Positions 47,121 to 58,349 of a stretch of 64,000 nucleotides of DNA are shown one piece after another. Each line of letters begins with the position of its first letter. Positions within the stretch are counted from its first letter, which is position 1. Under the pieces are notes generated by a model. That model made no database searches and was not told the DNA's origin. It saw only the letters and a list, made by a program, of their open reading frames with translations. The DNA is from Ctenosaura bakeri (lineage: Eukaryota; Chordata; Lepidosauria; Squamata; Iguanidae), in assembly GCA_948474755.1 (NCBI GenBank), contig CAOLHI010000651.1:930001-994000 (forward strand). Direction: 5' to 3'. The position numbers were made by a program, and so were the translations under genes.

Positions 47121-48539
47121 ATTCATGCAGAAGTAATTGATCTCTCTCTTTGGAGATGTTTGTTTTGTATTCTTTTTGAGCCATTATTGATTTTGAGACA
47201 TCAGTCCAGGATGCTCTGCCTCCAATTGGCATTTGGATTGTCCTGGTTACTTCTCTCTTGTTTCTACTCCTTGGCTCCTAATCAGACCTGGCTGATCTGT
47301 GGGATATGGAAATTGCCCCAACAGTGTACACTAAGGTTCATAAACATTCTCTCAGCCTTGGTAGGGCAATGTTGGCTCTCATATTTGGTAGGAAACCATG
47401 CATAATGAAATGAGAGGGACAACGTATACAGTGCTGTTGGCAGAAAACCCAGGATGCAAATTGATTATTGGAGACCTACTCTGTCTTCAGATTAGAAATA
47501 AGATGGTGGTGTGGTGGTGGTGGTGGTGGTGATGATATGCAATCACATTTGTGTAGAATTAACAAAGTAAAGTGGTTTGGGGGAACTACAGTTCTGCGAC
47601 ACCACCATCTGTCTATGGTACGTCCTAGTGTTTTGTTCTGTGTTGTTTTGTTCTATTATGCTATTTTCCATGTGCATGAAACCAAAGGATTAGAGTAATA
47701 TTGTTATAGGTTGGACACTTTATTTTGTGTGTATTTTGCAAAATTAAGTCTTTGAAGCCTGTATATTGGAAAATGAAAAAGAAATAAGTGTGATTAATGT
47801 CTTCATAGAGTAAAAAGCCAAATGTCTGTGTGTCAGACAGTGAGAAAGTACAGGCTTATTATCTGGCTTTGGGTATTCAGCCACTATAAAAAAAAATCTG
47901 AAAAGGCATACTGCTTTGTTACAGTAGTCCTTAATTATACTAAATCATACATAATGCAATCATCCGATGGTAGCTAGCTAGAAAAATGGAGATCAGCTGA
48001 ACTCTCATATAATTGGTTATTTAATGGCCTCATACAGATGGACAGATTCACTCTTATTTGACTATATACTTACTGGCCATGTACACAAGGCAGGAAAACT
48101 AATTTCCCACTGGTTGTAACAGAGTGGTTAACAATCACTTCTGATTGGTGGAGATAAGACCAAGGGTAGTCTAGAGATGTAAAAGCTATCCTCAGTTTAA
48201 GACTGCTCCTAATAACAAAACAAAACAAAATCAGTCCTGCAGTCTAAAGAGATGGGGTGGGAAACCATGCCTCTTTCAATATGTCATCAGTATATTGGTG
48301 ACACTTGGTTCTTTTGATCCTTGTTAGCTGTTTTCAAGGAAGCAGTTAACACTTTGAACCTGAGATCAAGAAAGGGCTGGATTTGAGTGAACATACTGAG
48401 ACCAAATCTAGGCTGTTAGTCAACAGAAAACTTGGCTTCAACCTGTTCAGTTTGGGACTGCATTCATCCTGAAATATCAGCTTCATTGCTTGGGAATCCC
48501 TTTGGAGTATAAACTGTCTGGATTCTCTAAGAATGAACC
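47121..48539. other. Unannotated stretch with (GGT)n
   Basis: A GGT microsatellite lies at 47503-47532. No gene recognised. Confidence 0.4.
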
Positions 48540-48760
48540 CAAACTATGCAATTAGAACACTTTGATGCCATTTTAATAGCAATGGTTCTATCCTGTGGAA
48601 TGCAAGGATGAGTATTTTCATGAGATACATAGAATTCTCTGCCAGATGGCAATAGTTGTAGTTCAGAGGAGTTCAGGGGGAAGTCTTAAGTCTCTTATCA
48701 AAATGCAAATCCCAGGGCTCTATAGCATGGAGCCATGACAATTAAAGGAGTAAAGTAGAG
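48540..48760. mobile_element. Diverged family C MITE
   Basis: AACTATGCAATTAGAACACT, TTTTAATAGCAATGGTTC, CATAGAATTCTCTGCCAG and GAGCCATGACAATTAAAGG follow the family C order with a mirrored second half. Confidence 0.5.
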
Positions 48761-50390
48761 GTGGAGCAAGGGAGAGGTCACATTATGGTAGGTCCATACC
48801 TCTCCAGTCCAGGGACACAGCCACCATGCCAACACAAAGTTAGTTCTGGAGTAGGGTAGTCCTAGGTCATTTCCAACAACCCTAGTTTGAAATACATTTA
48901 GTTTCAACACAGATTCAGCTGGCCCAGTGTTGGCTCAGCTGGCCCTCAGCTATCTTGGTGAGCTTGGATTGTGTTCCATGGATGTGAACTGACAAAAAAT
49001 TTGTCACTCTCTTGCTAGGACACCACTAGTCTCCCTAAAAGTTCTTGCCTTCAACAAGAGAATGCGATAAGGAGTGCTTTCCTTTCAAAGGAATTTTCTG
49101 TAGTTTCTGCAAAACAAAAAGTCTCTGCGCAGAACTAGAGCCTTTTTCTTTTCTGAAGCAAAGCACATCCATGTCAAGCACAGGAGGACTGGTTAATTGA
49201 TGAAAAAAGTCTTGAAAAGGGCTGATAAATAAAGAAGATGATGAAAAATTAGTTCTGTAGCATTCACAATTGCAGTTATTGTAGGTTTGTAGAGTGTGGA
49301 TTTGGGCAAATTGCTGAAAACGGCAGAAGAAATCTCACCATCTCACAGTCAGGAATAAAATTTTGACAAGCAAGGATTTACATTCCTTGTTAAGATACAG
49401 CTTTTTTACATGGCAGTTTCAAAAGTTATCATGGTTTTTAATGTTGCTTATAGTGTTTCGTAACATTTTAAAAATCTGATTACTGTTTTATCTTTTGAAT
49501 TGTCTCTATGGAATGGATTACTTTCATTAAAATGGAATGGAAATATGTTAAGGGAATAAGCAGCTAAATAAAGATTCACCAAGGTAAGAGGAATGAATCC
49601 TGTATAAGTCATACTTAGTTAATTAGAGCTCTCTAGTTAATTAGAGCTAGAACTCTTTTAAAATAATTGAGTTGTTTTGAAAGGGAAAAACAGATCATTG
49701 ATGGTCCCAATACTACAATTTACAAAGTACTCTCCCGAGGCACCTACATTATGGGACAGATTGCTTCTTTGATCATACCACTTGAAAACTTAAAGGAGTT
49801 TCATAAAATTGCTTATAACCGCACGCAGCCAAGCCATATATGCATCTGGAGTTGATCAGCAAAACTCTTCTCTAATTAATCATATAATGTTAAGTGAAGC
49901 ACTGGCTTTAAAAATATGCACACATATTCTGGGAGATTTTCTTTGATGGAAGGCCAACGTTCTGAAGAGTGGAAAGTGACAACAAGGACACTCCTGTTCC
50001 AAAAGGAGTCATAAGATCAGGAGAACGGTTGTTGTCAGCACTGGTGGAAGTTCTGTGTTCAGTGATACTGCTTTTAATGATAGTTGATGAGTAGCAGGGA
50101 GAAGACTTTTGCAACATTCATAATTGGATTAAGGAAGAAAACTACTTTAATGGGATTTTTGACACAGGGGAGGTCTTTGTTAAACCAAGGCATTATGAAT
50201 CTTTAAAAATCTTTGGCTCACTCTCTGCTATGGAGTAAATCAGGCTGAATTGGAAAGTCATGGGGAGGATCATTTCCCTTGGTACACAAATCAGGCACAA
50301 TTATTAATAACATCTTGCAGTGAATCTACACAATTTCTCCTGCATTGTGGTTGTTGCATCCACATCTTTATGACACCATTGCTTTTAAAG
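48761..50390. other. Unannotated stretch, 1.6 kb
   Basis: No gene or named repeat recognised. Confidence 0.4.
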
Positions 50391-51240
50391 AATCATAGAG
50401 TTGGAAGAGACTACAATGACCATTGAGTCCAACCCACTGCCATGCAGGAACACACACTCAAAGCATCCCCGGTAAATGACCATCTAGTCCAGATCTGCAC
50501 AACTTGGCAGCAGGTAAGGGCTGAAATTAAATAGGCTAAACTTTTTCGGGCTGCAGATAGGTTTTTAGTACCTCACTAAAGTTGTAATAATGATGTAATA
50601 ATAATATGTTTTTATTTGCAAAATAGTTTAATTATTAATTATACTATAATTATTATAGTATAATTCATGATTAAACAATTTTGCAAGTAAAATAAACCAT
50701 ATTATAAAAAAAGGAAATTAGGGAAGTTTTTCCTAATGTTTAAGTGGAACTTCTTTTCCTGCATTTTGAAGCCTCTTCTGTGTCCTAGAGCCCAGGGAGG
50801 CAGAAATCACCTCCTTTCTTGCCCCCTCCAGCCCCAGCTAGTCTTCTCCTTTTCCTGGGCACTTACGCCCTCACTTCCCATCGAAGGGAAATGGAAAGAG
50901 AAGAAGCAACTGTCGCCATCTTGCGCAAAGGCAAAAGGTAGCATCAGCTCAGCTCTCTGCTGCCCTCTGGAGGGAAGGAGGAGGGAATAGCCCAGCCGGG
51001 TTCATTCAAAACCATCAGCAACCTAATTGCTGCAACCTTTTTCAGCCCTTGCACTCATGAACGATGCAGGCTGCACAAAATCCTTTGGTGGGCCGCAAGC
51101 AGCCCACAGTCTGTATGTTGTGCAGGCCTGATCTAGTCTCTGTTTAAAAACCTCCAAAGAAAATGACTCTATCACACTCCAAGGCAGCATATTCCACTGT
51201 TGAATGGCTCTTACCATCAGGAAGTTCTTTCACATTTTAG
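50391..51240 (-). mobile_element. CR1 3' fragment split by a hAT element
   Basis: Left part 50391-50489 matches the CR1 3' UTR (TCATAGAGTTGGAAGAGAC, AGTCCAACCCACTGCCATGC); right part 51131-51240 continues with the CR1 tail complement (AAAACCTCCAAAGAAAATGA, GGCAGCATATTCCACTG). The two join exactly at the duplicated ATCTAGTC. Confidence 0.8.
50490..51130. mobile_element. hAT-type element inside CR1, carrying another CR1 piece
   Basis: 641 bp, ends CAGATCTGCACAACTTGG and ATGTTGTGCAGGCCTG (inverted), flanked by a perfect 8-bp duplication ATCTAGTC at 50482-50489 and 51131-51138. Inner text near the right end (GTGGGCCGCAAGCAGCCCAC) is typical of hAT ends. Between 50705 and 50830 it holds a CR1-like stretch (TTTTTCCTAATGTTTAAGTG, TTCTTTTCCTGCATTTTG) from the same CR1 domain as the host copy. 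No transposase frame. Confidence 0.8.
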
Positions 51241-51960
51241 TAATTGATAACTACTGAGGAAAAGTATAGATCCAAAGAACTGACTTTCCTTGGCACTGCT
51301 TTGTGGACTCTGGGAGCTCAAAATTTCTGCAGGTCTGGATTGGGATATAGGAGAGAATAACTACAAAATGACAAAATGACACAGATATCTGCCTCCTCTC
51401 TAATGCTTTGATTATTTATTGAACAATTGTAGGAAGGGGTATTATTTGAACTCCTACGCAAACTATTTATCAATCATCCATAAATTCATACTTTAATGAG
51501 TTTTGCAATGGAATTCTCCAATTTCAAAACAGGCATCAAAATGTATAACAGAGGTAAGAGTATGTAAAAATGAATATATCTTTGAAAATAATGTTAAAAT
51601 CCATTAGGTAGGAAAACTACCCATAAAAATGTATATATCGGGGGGAGAAGGAATGCACTAGGAGAAATATTCACAATGTGACATAAACCTGTTTATGTAA
51701 TCTTTTAAAATGATCTCAGGACCAGAAACAACTAAACATAAGACTGGAAAAAGGGAAAGCAGAATAACTGCAATTCTCAGAGTAGTTCACTCCAAATTTA
51801 ACTGTAGTAATGCATGAATAAAGGTCTGTGTCCTATTTTTGTGGTCTCTTTGTTTCCTTGACATCTTTTCTTGGAGAAATTACAGGGAACCATAGGACAT
51901 CCCATTTTTCTAACATCTCTCTTTGAGCTTAAAATAAGGTCAGAATAACAGAGAACCTCT
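51241..51960. other. Unannotated stretch
   Basis: Decayed repeats of AAAAATGTATATAT type lie at 51540-51660. No gene recognised. Confidence 0.4.
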
Positions 51961-52081
51961 CAGAGCTTTAGAAAAAGTTCCCTTTTGGACTACAGTTCCC
52001 AGAATCCATAACTAGCATCACCATTGACTATGCTGGTTGAAAATTCTGGGAGATGTCCAAAAATAATTTTTCCGAGCTCTG
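51961..52081. mobile_element. Palindromic MITE, family F
   Basis: CAGAGCTTTAGAAAAAGTTC with CTTTTGGACTACAGTTCCC on the left; GGGAGATGTCCAAAAATAAT and TTTTCCGAGCTCTG on the right. Best-kept member of the family here. Ends CAG...CTG hint at hAT, but the 8-bp flanks do not match. Confidence 0.6.
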
Positions 52082-52974
52082 CAGTCTTCCAGGGAAGCGT
52101 GTTCTCTGGTAAGTGCGGTTAACTCTAGTTATTTTTTAAAAAATAATTCTTTTGTGAAATGTTGGCTAGCTCATTTATATCTTTCTTATTTGATTTTTTG
52201 TGGGGGAGGAATATTTGAAATCCCATGTACTGGTATGTCTTGCTATCCAGACTCCCTTTAAAGTTACTCTCTTATATCATTATATCTTCTGAGCCTGGAA
52301 AACCTATGAGAACAAGCTATTTGGTGAAGTTTCCAGGACTTCCTGACAAAACACCGCAAAAGCATAATTGCTTCTGGTATTTTGTCACTTTTCCTTACAG
52401 TCCCATCTGGAATCCAGAAGTTGAGAAGCAGTATGGAAATTAAAAAATAGTTGGAAAGCTGAAAAGTTCACCAAATGTTTTAGAGCTGCTAAGATGATCC
52501 AGTTTCAGAAATGGAAAAAGAAGAGATTTTGGTGTATTCTGATTTCTTTTCCAACTGTAAACTTTGTGCAGGCTTTCAACCAAGCACACTCAGTTTAGCC
52601 TTTCAAAAGAATACTATCCACCTGCTGTCCAAACATCAGATTAAACCAGGGTAGGCAAAGTATGGCCTGCAGACTAAATACTCTCACTCAATCACTTCTA
52701 GGAGTGGAAAAAAAGACCTCATAAGCTTACAAAAAAGCCCAAATGATCAAAGGTGCACCCAGAGAGTGTGACTACCTATTTGAAATCAATTTTTTTCTAT
52801 GTATGTGTATGTAGAGAGTAGACAGGGTAGAGGCAGCTCTAGATTTCTGGAAGTTTCTCACCCCATCTTGAACTGTGATCTTGAAGAGTTTCTGCCCAAA
52901 TACCTGAGTGATTCTAGAGCTCAGATTTTCTGGCTTGCCACCAATTGGTCAAGATGTTACTCTGTGTTTTGGGG
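52082..52974. other. Unannotated stretch
   Basis: A hAT-like left end (CAGGGTAGGCAAAGTATGGC at 52648) lacks a visible partner. No gene recognised. Confidence 0.4.
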
Positions 52975-53147
52975 GTCCCGGAAGGGGTGCCCAGATTGCC
53001 AATTAAAATACCAATTGGGGAAAATTAGCTGGAACACTGTTTTGGCTAGCAAGAGGCAGGGTAACTTCGCAAGGATCTTTAAACCCAATGTATACAGCAG
53101 CGGGTCAGAGAGCAGCTAGACAAGGTTTTCCAAATAACAGACAATTC

Positions 53148-53153
53148 TTTATT
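53148..53153 (-). terminator. Polyadenylation signal of the minus-strand LTR
   Basis: AATAAA on the minus strand about 220 bases downstream of the TATA box. Confidence 0.4.
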
Positions 53154-53373
53154 AAAGACAAAAATACGAAAGACAAGACATAGACTAACTAACTTGGAAA
53201 GAGAAACGGAGGTTTGTTGGGAAATGCAATACGACCTGTCTCGTGGTCCTGGAGAGAAGAGGGGTTCCGGGGAAGAAAGCTCAGCCTGGGGAGTTGAGGG
53301 GAGTCCCTTAGACGACCGGCAGCAAGGTGGGATGGCAGTCCAAAGTGATCCGAAGACAGTTTGAAAGTGAGGG

Positions 53374-53383
53374 GTTTTTATAG
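53374..53383 (-). promoter_or_regulatory. TATA box of the minus-strand LTR
   Basis: CTATAAAAAC on the minus strand, with the polyadenylation signal downstream at about the spacing expected in an LTR. Confidence 0.4.
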
Positions 53384-54011
53384 AGGAGTTTGTGCCTTTT
53401 CGCTATGGCAAACCAGGTGAGAACAAAAGGAGTTTTGGCGCTGGACAAAGGATTTGGAAAGGTCAAGTTTAACATGATTGGATTAGCGTTTGAAGACAAT
53501 AGCGTGGCCGGGACATTGATGGCCCAACATAAAAGAGTAGCTTGGCTGAGAGCCGGGCGGCTATTGTGTAGTTTGCGGCTGAAAGTCCCCTGAAGCTGGG
53601 AGCGGAGTTTAGGCTGCTGGCCTCAATAGAGTCTGGAATGTAAAACCATTAGTGGCTGCACTCATGTCCGTGCTTGTCCAGAGGACCTTGCAAACACGTG
53701 GAGTGTGGTAACTGCAAGCCAGTCCAGCTAAGGTCGAATTAGATGATATCAAAGTGATATCTGGGGGTCCTCACCCAGGGTGCCATACCAGAAGTAACAA
53801 AGAGGTATGTCTCTTTTCGTAATGTGCTGCCTGAGACAAAGGACAAAATGGTGGTTCTTTCCATTTCATGTACAAAAGCTATCAAGACATTACAGCTCCA
53901 CTTTATTATAACATTGTTAATGGCTTAATCTTTTCTACCATACCTAAAGACAGCTTGCTAGTTTACTAGAAACAGGCTAGTCCTGTTGTCTCTGTTGTCT
54001 TCTAGCATTCA

Positions 54012-54379
54012 TACCCCCAACTGTCCTGATTTGGCTAGGACTGTGTTGGTTAATTCTCTGTCATTCCACTTTCTCAGCTGCTTTTAAAATGTCCCAGTTT
54101 TTTTCTTCTCTTTCTGTTCCCCCCATTTGTCCTCTGCTTCAGCTGTTGTAAAATGAGTTCAGTGTGCAAAAGTAGTTCACACTCAGTTAATAGGAGGGAG
54201 AGGAGGGGAGAGGGTGGAATCTTGCCTTTCCCAGTAGGTGCAGGCAAAAGCAAACAGCTGCAGCCTCTCTGAGCTTGTGTGTTCTTCCCCATTCATAACA
54301 TTTGCCATCTTGACTGCACTCTGATGCCGCTTGGTCACATGTGTCCTGATTTTCATCTGTTAAGTGTTGGAGGGTATGA
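54012..54379. mobile_element. Family D element, best-kept copy
   Basis: Left CATACCCCCAACTGTCCTG; right CATCTGTTAAGTGTTGGAGGGTATG. The ends are inverted repeats (CATACCCyCCAAC). AGCAT occurs on both sides, one base off on the left. Aligns with 7105-7475 and the D parts of 11011-11685. No coding. Confidence 0.55.
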
Positions 54380-54461
54380 GCATCTTGCTACTGTTCTCAG
54401 CCCTCTTAACTACTCTTTCTGGTGTGTGAGAAGAAGAAGGAAAATGGGAAAGAAAGACATG

Positions 54462-55008
54462 GGCCCTTTTCGCACGGGCTTTCTGTCATGCGACAGCCCC
54501 GTGAGCCTCGCGGGAGTGGGAGCGTCGCTCTGCACGACGCACTCCCACTTCCACCGGGCTCACGGGGCTGAAGCGGCGCGATCGCGGGTTTTTTGATTTT
54601 CGCCTCAAAGCTAAAATCACCTGCACTCGCGCAACGCTCCTAGCGCTCGCGCGCACTTACCTCCTGTGCGGAGCGTTGGGGAGGCGGCCGGGTCACGCTT
54701 CCTTCCCTCCGCCCCTGCGGAAGGAAGGGGCAGGGCGGGGCGCTAACGCGACGGATGCGACACCTCCTGCTTCGCGCGCGCGGGGGGGGGAACGGCTGCG
54801 ACACCTCCTGCTTCGCGAGCGCGCGGGTGGGAACGGACGCGACAGGCTCCTGATTCGCCCGGGGGGGCGGCTCGTACGTCGCTGCTGCTTCCTCCCTCGT
54901 TCCTTCGCCTGCAGAAGGAAGGAGGGGGAAGCGGCAGCCTCCCGGAAAAGGCTTCTTGCGCGAGCCGCCCTCTCCCCTTGCGCGAGAAGCCTTAATGCGA
55001 AAAGGGCC
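54462..55008. mobile_element. CpG-rich MITE related to A2
   Basis: 547 bp, GGCCCTTTTCGCACGG to TAATGCGAAAAGGGCC with ATG at 54459-54461 and 55009-55011. It is extremely rich in undecayed CpG (GCGCGCGCGGG, CTCGCGCAACGC). The A2 core survives as TTGATTTTCGCCTCAAAGC. A 60-70 base internal unit (GCGACACCTCCTGCTTCGCG) is repeated at 54758 and 54799, with a decayed third at 54838. Open frames of 100-150 codons on both strands are a by-product of high GC, not genes. Confidence 0.85.
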
Positions 55009-55011
55009 ATG

Positions 55012-56738
55012 GTCCTTAATGGGTTTTGGTAGAATATGATATAAAAAAATCAATTTCAGGGTCATGTGGGAAAATTGTTTATTCTTTATTATCATAAGAG
55101 ATTCTTACTTTCTGAAGCAGAGCCTGCTGTCCCACAAGGCAAGGGGATGTGACTGCCTGAGACAAGAAATTTTGTGTGTCTTTGAAAGCTAGCATATTGT
55201 TGACTATTTAATTTAATTCTGTTGTATTTTACTGCCATGGAGGGGAGAGAGTTCTTTATGGAATTTTCTGCTCTGCACTTTGAATTGAGTGATGAGAAAG
55301 CAGCATTTGTTGTTCCCCATTCATTCTTCCACTTTCTGGCAGCATGGAAATGGCTGTGCTGGGGAAGGATGCTGCACTGCTCAAAAAGTTGGTCTGGGGT
55401 GGACTTTTCATCATTGTGTGGTTGTAGGAGAATTCCGACCTGTGCAACAACTGTACAACATGACTCAAACAACATCATAATTCATGAACTGGATGGCAGC
55501 TGTTGTAGTTATGTAACAGGAAGACTTTTATGTAAAACTGTGTACAGGATCAGATCACTGCAATTCCTGGTATTGCTTTTCTCAGCTTTTTTTAAAAATG
55601 GAAATAAGCTTCATGACCTTATAGAAGACTAGTAGTTTCAAGCCCAGAAATACCTCGTGATGCTTAATTTTGGCTAGAGTTCAGAAAAGCCCCCCTCGCT
55701 CTGCTTTTGTATAACTGAGCATGAAATCATGTGAGCTTCTTAATGTGAGACAAATTTACCACCTAAATGAGAACTAGGACAGTAAAGATTATGAACTCAG
55801 TCACTTCCTCAGCCTACATGACAGGGAAAGACCAGAGGACACTGAGAACTCTTTGACCCAGGAAAATTATTTTGATTTCATTCCACCTTTCCTTTCATCC
55901 TAAACTGTATGACTAGGGCCCAGTTAAAAAACATAGGGTTAATTTGTTTTTTCTTAGCACTTATTTTTATTGGAAACCTTTTGGCTTCTACTGGCATTTT
56001 GCCCCTCCCTTCCTCCTTCCCAAAAATTCAACTACATTTTCAATTACAGTAAATAATGATGACTCATGTAATGTAATCTGTTTGTTATGATTAATAGCAT
56101 TCAAATTGTTTGACTTAACTTGTACAAAGTATTAATTTTCAAAACCTGGTAACATGAAGTAATTGAAGCTGGGTATTCACTTTAGTTTTAACAGCCCAGT
56201 GAAGCAAACTGTGTCAGCCCCTTACTTCCCCTTTCATCCAGAGCATAGCTACATTTTCTTTATGGATTTTAAGGGCTAGAAAAGCCCTATCTGGGCATTA
56301 TTTCTCACACAATTGGCACTCATATAGGGAGGAGAACAGGACCAAGCCTACTAGTTTTGCTACACCATTGTGTCCCTGCTGGCTCCAGCCCTTTTCTGTC
56401 CAGACATGGGATGGAGCCTATGACATCTATGATGGATGACCTGCCCAACGGACCCAGGGTTCCTGTTGCAGATGGATGCCCAGATCTGACAGTGCGGTGG
56501 GGCTACCAGGCTCAGGCTGACTGGTCAAATAGAGTTGTGGAGCTGATAACTAAACAGACCTAGAAACACATGAAAGGGACTATGAGGAAGTTGTGCAGAG
56601 CAATCCAGGAGAACAATGCTCTGCTTTGAAAAGCTAAAAGCGAACTTTTGGTGAAATAGCAGTAGTTTGAAAAAGTTATTTTCCAGCCACTATGTAACTT
56701 TTCCAAGCTCTGAAGAGAAACAATGGCTATTTTGAAAC
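55012..56738. other. Unannotated stretch, 1.7 kb
   Basis: Overlapping frames on both strands at 55092-55632 show no motif. No named repeat. Confidence 0.4.
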
Positions 56739-57003
56739 TAAGACTCTTTCTGCTCCACTCTCCCAACCTGCCACGGGGATGGGAGAAGGATGGGACCACA
56801 ATGACTGTTCTGCATGATGTTGTCACGGCCCCATCCTTCTCCCGTCCCCAGGCAGAACAATCACAGGGTAAATCATTGATGGGTTTTGTGATAGATGATG
56901 GTTCAGAGGTCGATGAGCAATTGATTGTGCCAGAAACAGAGCCGGTGATAGACCAAACTATCTTGCCAACACCCCCATCAGCAGAAAGAAAAGCTAAGAC
57001 AGA

Positions 57004-57459
57004 GGGCTTTTCCACACTTTGGGGGGAAAATGGAACAGTCTGTTACTCACCGGACTGGCACGCTCCCCCCCCGACGAACCACGCCGATCCGGAGCAGCGC
57101 GTGCCTGCGCTACACACTCTCCGGAGACGAAAATGGAGGCTTCTGGTTGGTGGAGGCTCTCCACCAACTGGAGAAGCTCGCCAGCCGGAAGCCTGCCCCC
57201 GGAAGATCTGCAGCCTCGTGCTGGTGCGAGCCTGCAGATCTACACTTAGCACAGCGATGGACTGGGGTGCGCCGGGCTATTGAAAGTCCGAGTTAAGTCG
57301 GTCTTTCAATAGCATGGTGAACCACCAGTTCTGGGCGTTCTGGAGCAGGCTGAAGTCCGGACATACAGTAAGTAGTCTGGACCCAGTTCGCCCCCAAGTG
57401 CAAATGTCCTCAGCGGAGGACGCGCCGCCCCATTTTAAAAATAAAATGTGGAAAAGACC
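57004..57459. mobile_element. MITE, family E (GGNCTTTTCCACA ends)
   Basis: 456 bp, GGGCTTTTCCACACTTT to AAAATGTGGAAAAGACC, with AGA at 57001-57003 and 57460-57462. GC-rich interior with paired blocks (CTGGTTGGTGGAGGCTCTCC, GATCTGCAGCCTCGTGC / GCGAGCCTGCAGATC, ATTGAAAGTCCGAGTTAAG / GTCTTTCAATAG). It is an insertion in the LTR coding-like region; a single AGA plus the flanks restores the uninterrupted frame. Confidence 0.8.
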
Positions 57460-57635
57460 AGAGTTGTTGCAGCCAGTGCCAGAGGGAGAAGGGACCAGCA
57501 ATGATTTATTTGAATTAGATCCATCTTTGCCCCCAGTCTCCAATCACAGAGGAGACAAAAAAGAGCAGCTGAGAGGGAAGCTGTTTTGGTGAGATTGAGA
57601 AAACAGAACAATGATGAGTAATACCCATTTTCTCG

Positions 57636-57644
57636 GCTATAAGT
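57636..57644 (+). promoter_or_regulatory. TATA box of the solo LTR
   Basis: GGCTATAAG in the downstream third of the LTR, the expected U3/R position. Confidence 0.4.
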
Positions 57645-57886
57645 CTGTCAGTGTGGCTTGCTATTTGCTTGTAGCGAACTGCGACTCAAGCTCTCATGAC
57701 CCTTGTGTTCCAGCTCTTTTAACCCTTTTTGGACAGACCTTCAGCACTCTAACTTTTTGGATTTGACCTTGACTTCAGCTCTGCCCAGTGTTTCTACTTG
57801 TTTGCATGGAACACTCCCCACTGCCTCTTCCCCTTGGACAAGTAATATCACCTTCCTTCCCTTGCTGGCAGAGAGACACAGGCTGG

Positions 57887-58050
57887 CACTATTTCCGCAC
57901 TAGACTGTTCTAGCACTATGATTAGACTTTCAACATCCTATGGAATCCTGGGGTTTGCAGTTTCGGGAGGGGCCGGCTGGAAACCTCAGGATTCCATAGG
58001 ACGTTGAAAGTCTAATCATAGCGCTAGAACAGTCTAGTGTGGAAATGGCC
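57887..58050. mobile_element. Family B MITE inside the solo LTR
   Basis: Left CACTATTTCCGCACTAGAC (GGCC eroded), right GTCTAGTGTGGAAATGGCC. TGG at 57884-57886 and 58051-58053. Arms TGTTCTAGCACTATGATTAG and CTAATCATAGCGCTAGAACA are near-perfect complements. Confidence 0.75.
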
Positions 58051-58349
58051 TGGGAGTTGAACTGTTACAGGTTTTCCCCATCAATGTCCTGTGATTGTGT
58101 TATCATCCCACATTTACCTGGTGTGGGGAGGGTCTGGAAGTGTAATGGCTACACTTCTTCCCTCAGTGCAGCCTGGGACAGTACCCGACTGCACTGTGGC
58201 AAAAAGAGTTAGGGCCATTGTGCTTCCTGAATCCTGGAAGCACCAGGTGCAGAGGGGAGTGCTCCCATCGCACTCCCCTCCAAGCAGAGCCACTGCTGGG
58301 ATTCCCAGAGGACACCGCTGGGAACAGGTAAAGTGTGAAAAGGGCCTAA

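Larger units (their letters stand above)
52975..53790 (-). mobile_element. LTR-like block, minus strand, boundaries approximate
   Basis: On the minus strand a TATA box (CTATAAAAACCCC) is followed about 230 bases later by AATAAAG, the layout of an LTR with U3, R and U5. GC-rich and CpG-containing text distinguishes it from the surroundings. GGGGGTCC...GGGTGCC occurs near both borders (52972 and 53763). No clean TG...CA ends with a duplication could be fixed and no gag or pol is attached, so solo LTR or remnant are both possible. Confidence 0.45.
56887..58069 (+). mobile_element. Solo LTR inside A1, itself carrying two MITEs
   Basis: Starts TGTGATAGATGATGG and ends GAACTGTTACA (TGT...ACA), with an exact 5-bp duplication GGTTT at 56882-56886 and 58070-58074. 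Excluding the two MITEs it is about 560 bp. A TATA box (GGCTATAAG) lies at 57636-57644. The upstream half keeps an open, acidic, Pro-rich frame that is cut by the MITE at 57004 and continues in the same frame after it, to a stop near 57592; its product is not recognised. No internal retroviral region is attached. Confidence 0.7.
56742..58346. mobile_element. MITE, family A1, split by a solo LTR
   Basis: Left end GACTCTTTCTGCTCC after TAA (56739-56741); right end GTGTGAAAAGGGCC before TAA (58347-58349). The left A1 part ends at 56886 and the right part resumes at 58070. Joined, they give the normal A1 order (hairpin GGGAGAAGGATGGGACC, then GATGGGTTTT, then CCCCATCAATGTCCTG). A1 alone is about 420 bp, the family size. 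Confidence 0.75.

Noticed and set aside
53308..53593. Frames near 53308-53593 as genes
   Set aside because: They overlap on both strands inside the LTR-like block and lack known motifs.
54640..55095. Long Arg/Pro-rich frames on both strands
   Set aside because: They lie in the CpG-rich MITE 54462-55008, on both strands in several frames, as expected from high GC and no A/T stops.
56723..57283. 186-codon plus-strand frame as a gene
   Set aside because: It runs across three different mobile elements (A1 MITE, LTR, E MITE), so it is a composite without biological unity.
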